From contig JAJEKV010000025.1 in the NCBI GenBank assembly GCA_021234155.1, positions 1,381,995 through 1,445,994 of the forward strand: a stretch of DNA of 64,000 nucleotides. The letters run 5' to 3'. This stretch comes from Isoetes taiwanensis (taxonomy: Eukaryota; Streptophyta; Lycopodiopsida; Isoetales; Isoetaceae). Shown piece after piece: positions 23,213 through 36,474 of this stretch; within the stretch, counting starts at the first letter, position 1, and the number at the start of each line of letters is the position of its first letter. The translations under genes and the position numbers were made by a program. The notes beneath the pieces are model-generated. The model made no database searches. It saw nothing but the letters and a program-made list of their open reading frames with translations, and had not been told where the DNA came from.

Positions 23213-24574
23213 ATTTCTAATGCCAAATGTTTGCGAAATTTAGAGAATAACAACGTTGGAGATAGAGAAGATTTAACTCCAACTTTCACCTCAGCAACAC
23301 AACCCCTGGCAAGAACAGATGGCAAGCAATTAACGCGGGTCGAACATCATGATTTTAAGCCTCTGCCAAAAGTTCTACTCTTGCAGGTTGACAATTGTGT
23401 CTTTGAGAACAAGAATCGATTTGTCTTGACATATTTGGCAATGTTAGTGGCAAGGGGGCATTTTAAAGAGATAGTGATGGCGTTTCTTATGGTTGGACAT
23501 ACACATGAAGATATTGATGCCTTCTTTAGCAGATTTAGAGACAGTTTAAGAAAGAGGCATGCACACACTTTGCCACAATTATTTGAGATGTATGAAACAT
23601 GTGTATCTGCCAGAAATGTTCCATACTTCATACAAGAAGTCCCTGATTTTAAGAAATTTGTGGATGGCTATATAGAAGATGGCCGCAATAAATTGGTGGG
23701 ACATACGAAGCCATTACATTTTCGGTTATATCTAGATGATAAAGGAGATCCTAGAATGCAGTATAAGGTGCATCCTGAGCAGACGGGATGGGAGCCTGAA
23801 GATGGTATTGAACTTTTTAAAAAAGATGATGCTGGTAGGCAAATATTGCCCAAAGATGAACTGAGCACATTGCCTTATGAACATATGAGGGAAGAGGAAA
23901 ATATCATATCTGGCATTTCAAAATATATAGATTTTTGGAAAATCGGGTTAAATGGACATTTTGGTTCCAAATATCAAGAAGTAGTGCGACCAATTATTTC
24001 ATATTGAGAAAATGTCATAGCAGAACTAAAGGGATCTCCAGTAAGAAATTCCAAGTTGCAAGATGGATTTTGGCCTCGTTCACAGTGGATGCTCCATCAA
24101 CATCTAGATGTTGTTCCTATAATGATGACTGACAAGGAAGAAGATCATGAAGTGGTGTATTGTCGCCATGCAAGTGGTAAACCAAAAGAGGAGTTTAAAC
24201 TCGAAAAAGACATTATGGAAGGTATGTTTCTCATTGTGAGGCCTGATGATATGAAAGAGACTCCATTTTGGCTAGGTGTGTTGACTAAACCGACTAAACA
24301 AAAGGATGGACTAAAAGATTGTCTTCGAGTTCACATCCAATGGTGGAAGCCACTCACTAAAGGTAGGAAGAGTTTAAAAGATCAATACAATGGATGTTAC
24401 TACAAAAGATGGAAGCCAAATCCAAGTGAACAACAGCAATGGGTGGATGTCCAATCAGTAATCTATGGTTGGAAGGCAAAGACCTCAGCAGTTTCCATGA
24501 AACGGCTTGAAAAAGTACCCGATGATGTAGTTGCTATTGTCCAAAGTCATTTGGAATTATGTACTGGTGATTGA
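23213..24574 (+). CDS. DUF7869-type protein, one in-frame TGA
   Basis: This is the longest clean reading frame in the window, about 453 codons open in one frame except for TGA at 24005-24007. The motifs QVDNCVFENKNRFVLTYLA and GHTHEDIDAFFSRF (about residues 60-110) match the conserved core of DUF7869. I know that family as poorly characterised and often found in multi-copy, transposon-like settings; the spaced Asp and His-Asp residues suggest an RNase H-like catalytic core, which is inference. A C-terminal part with FWLGVL, VHIQWWKP and VDVQSVIYGWKAK follows the stop. The TGA sits at SY*ENVIAEL, where a Trp would fit. No ATG opens the frame: it starts after a stop at 23210 near a TTTAG acceptor-like site (about 23241), so the N-terminus is missing or on an unseen upstream exon. 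It lacks the frameshifts seen in all neighbouring genes. It is either a young mobile-element gene with one nonsense change or a pseudogene. Confidence 0.65.
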
Positions 24575-25750
24575 TAATAAATGCAAAAGTATAATTCATT
24601 TTCTTCGCAATGGTTTCTTCTCTATACTAATACTTATTGTTGGCACGACTACAAAATAACAGAAGATCAAACACTCAATGTTTCAAATCATTATAAATAT
24701 GAACAAGTCTAAAAACCTTGAATAAGTCTAAATTTTCCTAAATACGTCATAAGATCTTTTTCATTTGATGAGTTTAGCTTCACATTTGATTTATCTTTGT
24801 GTTCGTTTTGATATTTTGGAAATGATTTTCAAAGAGTAGGCCCATACAGATTATCTAACTTTCGCTTCTCTTTGACTTTTACTTGGACTTTCATTGTACT
24901 TTTTTCAGTTGATTTTTGCATAGAGTCGCCTATGGCAATTCCTTAGAATAGATACATTCAAGTTGATGTAGTCCCTAAATATAACTTTGACTTTATATTT
25001 AAGTCTCAATTTGGAGTTGACTTTTGGTTTGGAGTTAATTTTTAATGGTTTGGCTTAGCACTCACCTATCTACATTCATTCGGAAATTAGATAGAGTTGC
25101 TTATAGAATCTCAAGGAATATAAATCTAACAATACAATATTTCACATTTAGCATAAGAAGTATTTTGGACGACAACAACTTTGCACTCACTTACAATCTT
25201 TAAATAACAAGGGCTCAAATAAGGGATAAAGGGGTCCATCATCATTCATCTTTGGCCCAATAAATAAGAGGAAAACCTACAAAATAAGATTGTATAGATC
25301 ATGCTGATGTAAATTTAAAAAAAAAAAAGGGCCCTATATCACCTATACCCTTTTTTTTTTTTTTTTTTTGCAATTGTTGGTTGAAGTTTCGAACAAATAA
25401 GTTGCAATGTAAAGTCAAATGGGCCAGACTTTGTGTGGTGTATGCTTAAACATGTTGATATCTTCGGACATTTAAAAAATATTATTCCTTTTTATTCTAT
25501 TATATAATGTTATTCTATTCCATTTCTATAATTAATGTTGTAGATAACAAGATTGTAGGAAAATGAGCACTTCTTAAGATCTTGGGACTTTGTATCTTGA
25601 TTAAAGGTTTTGCATGCCATTCTACATTCATATAAATCATAAATGTTCTATCCCATTCTATTCCATTTATAAACATCATGTCTTCTTTTATGTTCACTTG
25701 TACATACAATTCCTTTGTTCTGTTTTCCATTTCATATCAATAAGGATAAT
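24575..25750. other. AT-rich spacer, no gene
   Basis: It contains an A run beginning near 25318 and a T run at about 25352-25370, and TTCTATTCCATT-type short words near 25490-25530. No gene is seen between the DUF7869 frame and the 3' end of GGPPS. Confidence 0.5.
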
Positions 25751-26896
<1,146 letters not shown>

Positions 26897-29800
26897 AGCT
26901 TCTTTGTTTGGCAAGTGTAGCCTGTTTTTGCCCTTTGCTTCTTTGTATCCTCTTTAAACGCAATCTGCTACGTGGCTCTTTTTAGGGCTGCATATCCCTT
27001 ATTGCGCTACGGTCCACATCGCCTTGTGTTTATCACTGGATTTCTGAGAATCCTATTGGACAGCAACTTATCTTATTGTATCTCTTCAAGACCCAACTTG
27101 TTAGGCTATCCTAGGCCTATCTATCTCAGGTAAGCGTTTACTTCTACTGCTGGACCATAAGCAACTGTAGTTGTATAGTTTACCACTTCTGTATAAGGAC
27201 CACAGAACAGAGTACAGAAGATAGGAATCGGTCTTAATTAAAAGCATTATCTGTCTTAACCAAAGTCTTAAACCAGAAGATAGGAATCTGTCACCATAAA
27301 GTTAAAAGCTTGGCAGAATTATTCAGATGCCTTGTTAGAACTTGAAATGAGACGTTAAATCTGTTTACAATGACAGCTAGCTAAGCAAACCAAAAGGCAA
27401 AGGTGTTTTTTATGGATCAAGCACAGGGGATTGTGGGATTGTCTCTGTTTTATTCAATGTGGAATCACACTGCAGGCAGCCAGCAGGGTTTCTTTTTACC
27501 AGCAGGTTAGGTAATGCTGAAGATTCTCGCAGGAAATGACCCAGGGGTTAAATCCGGTGAAGAAATAGGAAGATGATTCTGACTCATAAATTGGAGCGCA
27601 TGATTTGGGCTTTCCATCGTATAATCAGAAATAGTTGCTCAGAAAGCATCTATGCCGGACATTTTTGGCATAAACCAAGAAACTTCCTTTGAAGATATCA
27701 GGATATTATTATATGCTATAAAATTGTCTCTCTAGGTTCGTCTTTTCCTCTTTTTGTGGCGGACCGATAAGCCAAAGCAAATCAACCAAATGTTAGATGA
27801 CAGAAAAATCATCCCTCATTCATGCGCTAATTTCATCTTGCCCTCTACTCGGTTAGGGGGAAAAGAAGAGCCCAAGAACCCGAGAACATGCCCGATTTAC
27901 AAGTTGAATTGCTTGCAGCGGGGCAGATCTGCTCTGTTATGCCGGATTCTAGCAGGGGGGAGTCCGATTCGAGCAGGGGGTTCCATGGATTTGTTTCAGA
28001 AATGGGGTTGGAAATTTAACCCCTTTACCATGCAAAATGAAGTCTAAAAACCAGCAAAGAAGCACGCCATGGGGTTGTGGCCGAGCAAGATCAAGCTAAA
28101 AATTATGAAAGGCCAAACAAGATAGACTAAGTTTTTCTCATCTACAATGATCTAGAGGAAATGACATTGCAAAGTTTAGAAACCTAAGATAAAGCGTTTT
28201 TCCATGGTTGGCATGACTTCTTTTTGGGACATTTATATGTTCATGCTAAAATTAATTGCTATTCATATATGTCGCTATGGAAAGCTGGGTTCTGATGTGC
28301 AGAACTACCTCATCACATGAACATCATGATTCACTACATCGAGCATATCTAATTAAGGTATGCATAGCACCGTGACATCTATAATCTCGACATATGGATT
28401 TTTAATTAGTGGCAAAAACAACCCTTAGATTAGTACTTGAAGTGATAAATGTCTAATACATTGATTCAGAATCAACTATGGAGGAAACTATGCAAACCAT
28501 AGAGGCTAATATTCTTAACTAAAAGGAAATACCAATGCATACCATGCAACTAAACCCCAACTTGCAGGAGTTGAATACAATTTCGATTCTAATGTTTGAA
28601 TACAAATAAGAAAAGATGGAATCTTTTGATAAATGCCAATTATGAGAGATGGGGAACATGACATGGATCCTAACTACAACATTATTACGGGATAACTATG
28701 GATGAAAGCTTTTAATTGATGCAACCATTTGTAGAACCTCCGGCGACAAGCCGGCTGATGCCATCGAAAGCAACATAATAGACCATTTGATCTTTGAAAA
28801 AGTGCGCTTTGTATTTTTCAAGAATAATGATCTCGCTTCCTCAATCCCCGCCACGCTCAATTATGCTTAGGTATGTATATTTGAGAAGATGAGGTTTTAT
28901 TTGAAGCTAGGAATGGACGGACACGAATATCCACCCCTACCCCGGCGAATCCACCTCAAGGACCTTTTGATTTATTTTTGGCGAGAAAGGGACCGCGAGA
29001 ATCCACTCGGCGGGAATTTCATTGACATGGAGGTGTCGCCCGCGATAACAATGCCGATTTCGGGCTTGGATGTCAAGATACCATGAACAAGGCTTTAGAT
29101 GCGTTATAAGCTTCCCAAGTAGTTACACGAGCCTGTGATGATGCACGCTAGTATAACGAAAAGCCCGAGACTTATTTTCCGAGAGCGATGGGGTGCTTGA
29201 ATCGCTAGAAAGTTTAAACGGTCCGGCATCAAAAGTCGTTTATCTTGATCTTGGATTTAATGCTTTCTTCACAAGGACATTTGAGCACAAAGCGTAATAG
29301 ATCTAAAAGCCTTGTATCGCCTGATTATCATGGTAAACTCAACCCAAAGTCTACGATACTAAGTGAAGCTAAGGTCCGAGATATGGGTTTACAAAGAAGG
29401 TGACCACAACTTCAAGCTCGAAGTAGACGCGGTTGCGAAAAGAAGGCGGAGGACACTGCCAAGACTAATCCCAAGCTGCCCCTAAACTTATATTGGGTGG
29501 AATTCCGAGGACACCAAGGTCGCTGAGCTTCGGTCACGCGTAAGAAGGAAAGTCATCTCTCCGAGAGAATCGGCAAAGCGTAAAGGACAACACAGGCGGG
29601 TTCGATCCTCCAAGAGACACAGCGTACCAATACACCTCGAGCCCGCAGCATGGTTCGAGAGGGAGTCACAGTTTGCATGCGGTCCAAGAACCGCCATTTG
29701 CCTAGATGAAAATCATGCCATTCAAGGGCCTAATGGCGGCGTCACAAGAAAGCGCATATGAGTTGTCTCGTGAGTTATTATCAACATCAATGAGAGAGAA

Positions 29801-31694
29801 TTTACTCCTTCGGGGTGGGCTTCAAAGATTGATATCGAAGTGTGTTCAAGATGCACAAAGCCCCTGAATATGACATGTAGGGGTCAAGCAATGCCCGAGC
29901 AATTGGACACTCTATATGAATCATTTATCGCCCATAAGATGCACCCTCCTTATGTCGATGTCGCATCTATTCACCCAGACCTGATGGGCAATTAAGGGAA
30001 GAAGGCCACAATTTGAAAATGCGTAATTCCTGGATTGTGAATGGTAACTATGCCTAATTACTTTCAACTACTTGTTACACAAGCTTTTGCATGGTCACTG
30101 AAGAAAGCACTTAGCGTATTCATATTCTTTTTTTTAAGCCAAAAAGGAAATGTCGATCGCTAGCGTGAAATCTCACAACCATTTACATCTCGTGAGCTAC
30201 GAGAATAATGATATCAATGGGTTGAAGACTATACATGAAGAAGTTTTCTTGAAGAAATGCAAAAGCAGCTTCAAACCAAAGGGCATTTTACGAGAAGCCT
30301 CGGAAGGGCAAACGGCAGGTCCTTGGTGGAGCTTATTCGTAAGTACACTTCAACCCTTTGTTGTTCATGCCTTTTCAGCCAACAAAGCTTGGACTAGAGT
30401 AGAATACTAAATCGAATATGCTAGAATCCCCTTTTCTTTGAAATTGGTGGAACTCAATTTGTATACCTATTTAGGGAAATGGGCGTCAAAATTTGGGCAC
30501 TGCGGATGGGCCTTATCTAATGCTTTATGTGTCCTTTAGGATTGGGTGGTGGGGCGCCCAAACACAAGAAAGCAACTATCTCGTTCACTTAATTACTTTG
30601 TTTACGGATATCTAAACGCGGTTCGTTGGCGTTCCCGGGGAAATATACTTATAAATCATTATATTTTAAGGTGCATCACTATACAAGTCTGCTTTAGAGC
30701 CTTATATACCTTAGGAAGTGGCATGGGGCACATCTAAGTTAAGTATATAACTTAATAACCTTAGGATAAGGCCCATTTTCCGCGTGGCCTTATCCTATTG
30801 AGCAAGCGCCACCGGCCATGTCCCATTGGATCCACGTGTCATCCCATGTGGACCCTATATTAACAAACCCTAACCTAGGCCTCTTTTTCTGGCCCAACAC
30901 CACTCGAAACCTTCTTAAGACTTTCGAAACTCCCGGCTCCGAGCATTGTTTCTTGTGTGGCATAGCCTGGTCTGCAAGAGGCCCGAGGAGTGTGTGTGAT
31001 CTTGGAGCTGAGACACTACTTCAACCACTTCAGGGATCATGAAGACGCCAGAATAGGAGGAAGCTCAGTCGGAGCAGGTATTGGAGTAGAGTTCACCTTG
31101 TGGTTCATCCGGAGGTTAGCACTCAGGATGAGTTAGTATTTTGTAACTAGAGTAGAGCCATCCTAGAACCCTTATTCAACATCTTGAACCCTAATCAAGG
31201 AATCCTAACCATAAGTTAGATATGTATGATTATGTTAGATGTTATTGATGATGATTATCATATTATGAAGTTATGTGATGATGGTTGATCTGCTTGTTCT
31301 CTCCTCTTTGGAAGGGAGGTAGAGACCTAGCAGCCATTACTTAATAATGCTCCTAGTTAGACCCTTTAGTTCCTATTTTATGTGGCACATGCATGAACCC
31401 AGCCTGGCTCACGGGGCTATGATGTGACTGACACTACATAACGGGGCTAGAGGCGAGACGCAGAAGGGTCCCCGGCGAGCGACTCATCGGGAACCCCATA
31501 GTGGGCTGGGCTTGCGTCAGGTCGCCGTGTGTGGGCGAGCATGGGTCCGGACACCTCCCGAGCAATGGTGTTGCCACGCACTCTCAAGAAATTTGCCGGT
31601 GCGGCACGGGTCTTGTTTTGGGGGGTTAAGTCGGGGAAGGAAATTGTGTGTCGCCCGCGATTCTCTAGCCGCCCGGAACCTCTAGACCCCTAAG
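26897..31694. other. Unassigned DNA upstream of GGPPS to the LINE
   Basis: No gene could be recognised. A GC-richer part at 28.7-30.0 kb has open frames on both strands. On the minus strand a TTTCATCTAG acceptor-like site (about 29704) leads into AVLGPHAN, which faintly recalls GH3 glycosidases. On the plus strand RELLSTSMRENLLL is open nearby. At 30150-30410 an 86-codon plus frame contains NDINGLKTIHEEVF. The part at 30.7-31.6 kb has promoter-like and stem-rich sequence that could be an old LTR, but no second copy is present. Confidence 0.35.
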
Positions 31695-32116
31695 GAAATG
31701 AAATGAAATGAAATGTTTGTATTATCACGTCTGCGGACCACGGTCTATGAGACGTTCAATAGGTACACTCAACGTTATAGAACATATCTTCTAATGCATC
31801 TTGACAAGAATGCATTAGACCCTCCCAACTCTCATCAATCGGAATATCACGGTTCTTACCCCGTGACAAGCTGTTCTCAGACTAATATTTCATTTAGATA
31901 TTTTCCCCTACCCAGTTTTCCGGGTAGGTCAAAAAACTCTAACAACATGTGCCAAAGGATACCATGCTCATGACGAGCCCCTCAAGCGTAACATGGACAT
32001 CTCAAAATCACATGCTTCATCTTCAACTTCACCGTGTCACATGCCTTGCATAGCCTCAATTCATGGGAATATCATTCCAACGGGCCGATTTCAACTCTAA
32101 TCTATGGGGCTGAGCC

Positions 32117-32422
32117 TCATCCCCTATCATATGCCTTGCTTTTACTGCGATATCCCTTCCGTGAGGTACTTAGCCTCCTCTTGGAGCGTGGGATTGATAT
32201 ATCGCCCATAAAATTCTTCTTTGTTTCCGGACTCTCCAATTGCCTAATGAGGCATTGATGTATCCATTTTTCAATATTCGATCTATTCTCTTGCAAGCAA
32301 TGAATATCCATACCCCATTTCCTCATCAATCTACAATATCCGCAAACCAGCCCTTGCCCCTTGTCTCCTCTAAGGCTCGTCCTTTGGTAGGCTATCATCC
32401 GCCATGTCAAAACACCTTGCAA
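32117..32422 (-). pseudogene. LINE ORF2, C-terminal region remnant
   Basis: A 101-codon open piece downstream of the reverse transcriptase, containing GARAGLRIL-like and LTEGISQ-like strings in neighbouring frames. It lies where the C-terminal part of the LINE polyprotein should be. Assigned by position more than by motif. Confidence 0.45.
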
Positions 32423-32758
32423 GGTATGTAAGATTCCGTTAAGGCTTCATTCTAGTGGCATCATGCCGCATTTCCACAAAGCGACATATCATAAGGTGTT
32501 TGGGCTTTAGCTCAAGTTCCGTTCTCGAATTTCTTTTGCACCTTCTCGATCTTTTTCCATGAATCTGCGCTAGTCACAGGCCCCATACTTCACACCCATA
32601 CAATAGCACCGTTTGCACCAATGTGCGGGAATAGCGTCACGCCGTGCCAAAAGTCCCATATTTCACGCTTTACCACTTCTCCACAGCATGCATGGCAATG
32701 CTTTTAACCCTCCATTAACTCTATGCTCAACCGCAAAGATTCCAACTCGGCCCTTTAT

Positions 32759-33873
32759 CTACACATCCCTAGATATTTGTGAAGTTACAATCTCCAACTG
32801 CTCCCCTTTGTAGTAAAATTTAAGGTGTTCTACCTTATTAGCCCCAAAGACTATCATTTTAGTTTTTGACATATTTACGCATCCCCTTCTCCTCCGCGAA
32901 GACCCAATGCATCTAAGTGCTTTTGTATGCACCGCAATAGAGCGGGATAGAAGAACAACATCATCGGCAGATATAAGCAATAATACCATATATCCAAATA
33001 AGGAGGTCCCATCTCCACCAAAATCCATCATCCATGTCTCGGTGGTCTATGAATAGACCCAGCGAATAGAGTAAGCTGACGAGAGGGGCATCCCCTTTAC
33101 GCATACTATATTACTTTCCACTATATCTATGCAATCGGTAAGGTGAAGACAAGCAATTAACACTTTCTCATAGAGGATTTTTACCGGCACCTGAGCTCAA
33201 CTGGTACTCCCAAGATTTCCATTCTTTCCCCCAAATTATGTCGAATGCTTTGTATCAAAGGCCCTTAGCATAATCGGCCAAGCATGCATATAGCGGTTTC
33301 TTCTTTCCTTCACACTATCCATCATAAGCGCAAAAAGTGACCAAATGGTCTATTGTGGATCTTTTAGGCCTAAAGCCCGCTTGTCCCACAGCTCTTACAT
33401 TATGTGACTCCGCCCAAGAGCTTATCTTGCAGTTCAACATGGTTGCAAATAATTTAGCATACAAGCTACTAACCAAAATCATCCTATAATTCTTTACATC
33501 ATTCTTATCTCCAGATTTATGAAGGGACAGCCATTTTAAATGCCAAGAACATGAAATCCCACCTTAATACCATATTGAAGAGGGTCAAAGGTCATATGAA
33601 TTGAATTTCAACATTTGAACATTTACATTAAACACTTTGCATCAGCGACTTTCCCCATTAGCCGAGTTACTTAGCCCTTCTTCCCAAATTTTCCAAAGTA
33701 AAGCATAATTGGCCTTCTTTTAAGTACTCGATAGCACTAGTTTCAGTGATGTGAGGCATATGGTAAAGTTCTTGTACCTGATTTATCAATGCCATCGGGC
33801 CTAAGCACGTATCCTCATGCATTCTAGTTTTCAATTTATTCCAAAAGCCGCTTAGGGTTGATGTCCATATCAC
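32759..33873 (-). pseudogene. LINE reverse transcriptase, broken frame
   Basis: A linker at 33873-33667 reads FWNKLKTRMHEDTCLGPMAL and IEYLKEGQLCFTLENLGRRAK-like sequence. The RT palm begins near 33530 with LHKSGDKNDVKNYRMILVSS and continues with WAESHNVRAVGQAGFRPKRS and TIDHLVTF (33398-33341). The catalytic box near 32965 reads LLLISADDVVLLSRSI, where YADD is expected; the two Asp remain but Tyr is Ser. VNMSKTKMIVFGANKVEHL follows. The enzyme would copy element RNA at a nicked target. Several frame changes and stops separate the blocks. Confidence 0.85.
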
Positions 33874-34423
33874 GCAATCAAGTCTCTCTGCTGTCTTTTG
33901 CGGCTGTATTTCTTCTTCTTTGACTTGGTCAGAGCTACATATTCTTTCTTAAGTTTTTGTCAGTATGCCCCTTTGCTTTTTATACTCTTGCTTTTGCCTT
34001 GCATCTTGCATCAAACCAACTATTGCATGGTAGACCTTTTGCTTTTCTCATGCGAGATAAAAAGCCCTAGCAGGCGGCCCATCACTAAGTTTGCCGTTCT
34101 TTGCTCGGATTATCTACATCATTGGACCAAATAGTTTGAAGCTCTTGCCTCACATTCTTTCATGTATTTTTCACCTTTATTATAAGCATATTTATCCTTG
34201 GCCTCGTGGGATTAGCTTTACGATTTTGCCATGTTATGTGTATGTAACATCCTTTCAGCATGATCGAGATCTTTTTCTATTTCTTCCCTATGGATATAGA
34301 TACTATCTGGTGCAAAAATTGTGGTCTAGCAAGAACAAGATCCACTACACTAGCATTTACGCATGTGCATTTACACATCGGGAAAATTTTATGTACCATT
34401 ATATATCACCCCAGTTAAGTCCA

Positions 34424-34669
34424 CTACATGTTGAGCACATGGTTCCCCAGGGCGTGGGCCATCTTATTACATCGGCGTGGTTCTATTCCAACCATATGTG
34501 CACTGATTAGATCATCTAGCATTTCAACCCATATGGGTTCCCCTTCCATCTTGGCAATAGTCGCTTGTTTACTAGCAATCCCGCCATTAAAATCCCTAAC
34601 AAGAGAATGTCTCCATTTTTTCCATCGGTGTCGATTGCATCCCGCTCTAAAAGCTGAAAAAGGGGTCAT
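34424..34669 (-). pseudogene. LINE endonuclease-like remnant
   Basis: An open piece with DFNGGIASKQATIAKMEG, which corresponds to the GDFN(A/G)R-type motif of apurinic-like LINE endonucleases. It also contains WKKWRHSLV and PIWVEMLDD. It sits between the ORF1-like and RT parts, as expected. The rest of the domain is spread over other frames at about 34.1-34.9 kb. Confidence 0.6.
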
Positions 34670-35024
34670 CCCTATCTATATGTTAAGAATCATAAACCGG
34701 ACTCTCTTGGTGGGAAATACAACCAAGCGACAAAAAATTTTTCCCCATCCTAATATCTCAATCCATATATGTTGCAAAGAACCCATTCACGTGACTAGTT
34801 TTACTTCATCTTTCATATGTGTTCTAATATAACATGCTATCCACCATGGCCTTTTAACCAAAACCCTTATTATACCAAATCGAGAATGCAATAAAAGCTG
34901 AAGCCATGGATATCGGGTAACTTTTTTTTCTTCATTTTCACATGTTTCTAGGAAAAATAAAATATCTACATTTGCAAATAAATCAGCTCATTACCTCTAT
35001 TTTTTTGTCTTTGGTTAATGGAAT

Positions 35025-35515
35025 TTATGTTCCGGCATTATCATCTGGTGGTCTCCGAATACCTATGCGTCCCCGGTCTTCTACCACGACCACCCTCATC
35101 TCGGAATGCTTTTCTTTCCGTCTGCCTTGCTTCCTTGAAAACCTGTAGGTGTTCTTTATATACTCTTGGAGCTGATTTTTGGTGAGATCTTCATTAATCC
35201 ACATGTTTTTCCTTAAGCATAACTTTCTTTTTTCAAAGTTGTTGATCTTGTCTTCATTGGCTGAGTTTGACAATGATGTGCACGCTCTTGTCACCGATTT
35301 GCCAATTAGAATGCATCCACAATTCCTGTATCCATCAATTGAAGTTCATTTTCACAAAATGCTTGGATAATCTCTTTTGTTCTCTCTTTTGGCTTGTTCC
35401 CCGGAATTCCCACGATCTTGGGACGGACATTCAAAGCCCTCTCCTTCCGTTCTTGTTCTTCTACAAATCTTTTGACTGATTTTGAATCCACTGAGGATCT
35501 CGGTATCTTTTCCAA
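35025..35515 (-). pseudogene. LINE ORF1-like, C-terminal part
   Basis: Two blocks joined by one frameshift. The first (35515-35306) has VKRFVEEQERKERALNV and RPKIVGIPGNKPKERTKE, resembling the RNA-binding core of LINE ORF1 proteins (an R-x-x-N/K-IVGIP strand). The second (35294-35025) reads IGKSVTRA, FEKRKLCLRKNMWINEDLT and NQLQEY. Such proteins coat element RNA. Not recognisable as a host gene. Confidence 0.65.
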
Positions 35516-35892
35516 TTTAACATCATCCTTTCTTTGTCAAAATTGCCCTTTAAGACTACCTCTTGTTTGAGGGGTTTCAAATTCAGATTTTAGTCCACGC
35601 TTTAAAATGCTCCAGATTACGCCATCACACACTTGACTTTTTCTATCTCTAATTGCACATGAGCAAGCAAGAAAGATTTGAGATCACTCACCATATTTTG
35701 CACCGAGGTTTCCATTGAGATCTTCATGGATATGGTTTGATACCTCCATGGTCGCTTTCGCATTTGCCCAATCTGCCTCTAATACTAAATCTTGCTTGGT
35801 GACCCTTTGCCCACGATTGCTCACAAGAATCACATTGTTTCTTTGAAATCAAGGACCCGATTACGCCTGTTCGAAATCGATGGTGAGCACAG

Positions 35893-36474
35893 TTACCCTG
35901 TTTCGGGTATAGCAGGTTCGTTTTTCAACGGCTCCCCAGCAGGCCCTGTTGTAACGTGCTCATCAGGTGCAGCGAACCCCTTTTTTAATATTTCCCCTGT
36001 TTTGGATGCAACAGGCCTTTTTGTTTCAGCTACAGACCCTGCCGTTCCCGATGCTCCAGCCTGTGCGGTTCCCACAATCACTGATGCAATGGAATCACGA
36101 GGGTCGAAGCATCGAATCGGACCCTCGACCCTTTCGGACCCAAGTTCCACTTTTTTATTCTTCTTATAGTGCGATCCCGGATCCGGATCGATTTGTCCCC
36201 TTCCTTGTTTTATCAGCCATGGCGGCCGAATGGATGGATCGTTCTTGGAAGAGCCCTTCTTTTTCTCGCCATCGCCTTCAAGAGAGTAGCTCTTCAAGAG
36301 AGAGAGGGAGATGCAACCCTTCCTGCCTCGACCGGACCGGGTAGATGCAACCTGGAGTAGTCTCGATGGGTGATACCATGAGATTCCGTATCCGAAGGCT
36401 AGAGTCATGTCGAGCCGATTTGGCCCATCTGCAAAGTGTGCTGGGAGGGGGATGGAAGTGTCCACCCTAGCCAT
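35893..36474 (-). CDS. Open frame at LINE 5' end, probable ORF1 N-part
   Basis: A clean 193-codon frame from ATG 36474, in the sense of the LINE and upstream of its ORF1 core. Residues 1-60 are mixed (MARVDTSIPLPAHFADGP), followed by a basic stretch with GEKKKGSSKND and a long Gly/Thr/Pro/Ala-rich, probably disordered tail. No domain is recognised. It stops before the 35.5-kb ORF1 block. By position it is probably the N-terminal part of ORF1 or a 5' leader frame; a chance frame is possible. Confidence 0.4.
   Translation of the reverse strand: MARVDTSIPLPAHFADGPNRLDMTLAFGYGISWYHPSRLLQVASTRSGRGRKGCISLSLLKSYSLEGDGEKKKGSSKNDPSIRPPWLIKQGRGQIDPDPGSHYKKNKKVELGSERVEGPIRCFDPRDSIASVIVGTAQAGASGTAGSVAETKRPVASKTGEILKKGFAAPDEHVTTGPAGEPLKNEPAIPETG

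Larger units (their letters stand above)
31695..36474 (-). mobile_element. Degenerate LINE (non-LTR retrotransposon)
   Basis: The order on the minus strand is ORF1-like protein, endonuclease-like part, reverse transcriptase, C-terminal region, then a short-unit tail. The tail is (GAAAT)n on the plus strand at 31695-31715, that is (ATTTC)n at the element's 3' end, as expected for non-LTR elements. Frames are broken many times and several Trp positions read as TAG or TGA (for example ARE*IEY near 32280). The 5' end is uncertain and may extend to about 36870. No target-site duplication was identified. The element is not autonomous as read. Confidence 0.8.

Noticed and set aside
29590-29612. GCGGGTTCGATCCTCC resembling a tRNA T-arm
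   Set aside because: No matching acceptor stem, D-arm or anticodon arm at the proper distances on either strand.
30700-31690. Possible LTR promoter region
   Set aside because: Composition is suggestive, but there is no second LTR, primer-binding site or gag-pol in the window.
35792-36344. Two 125-codon plus-strand frames over the LINE 5' region
   Set aside because: Antisense to the LINE frame with no independent motif.
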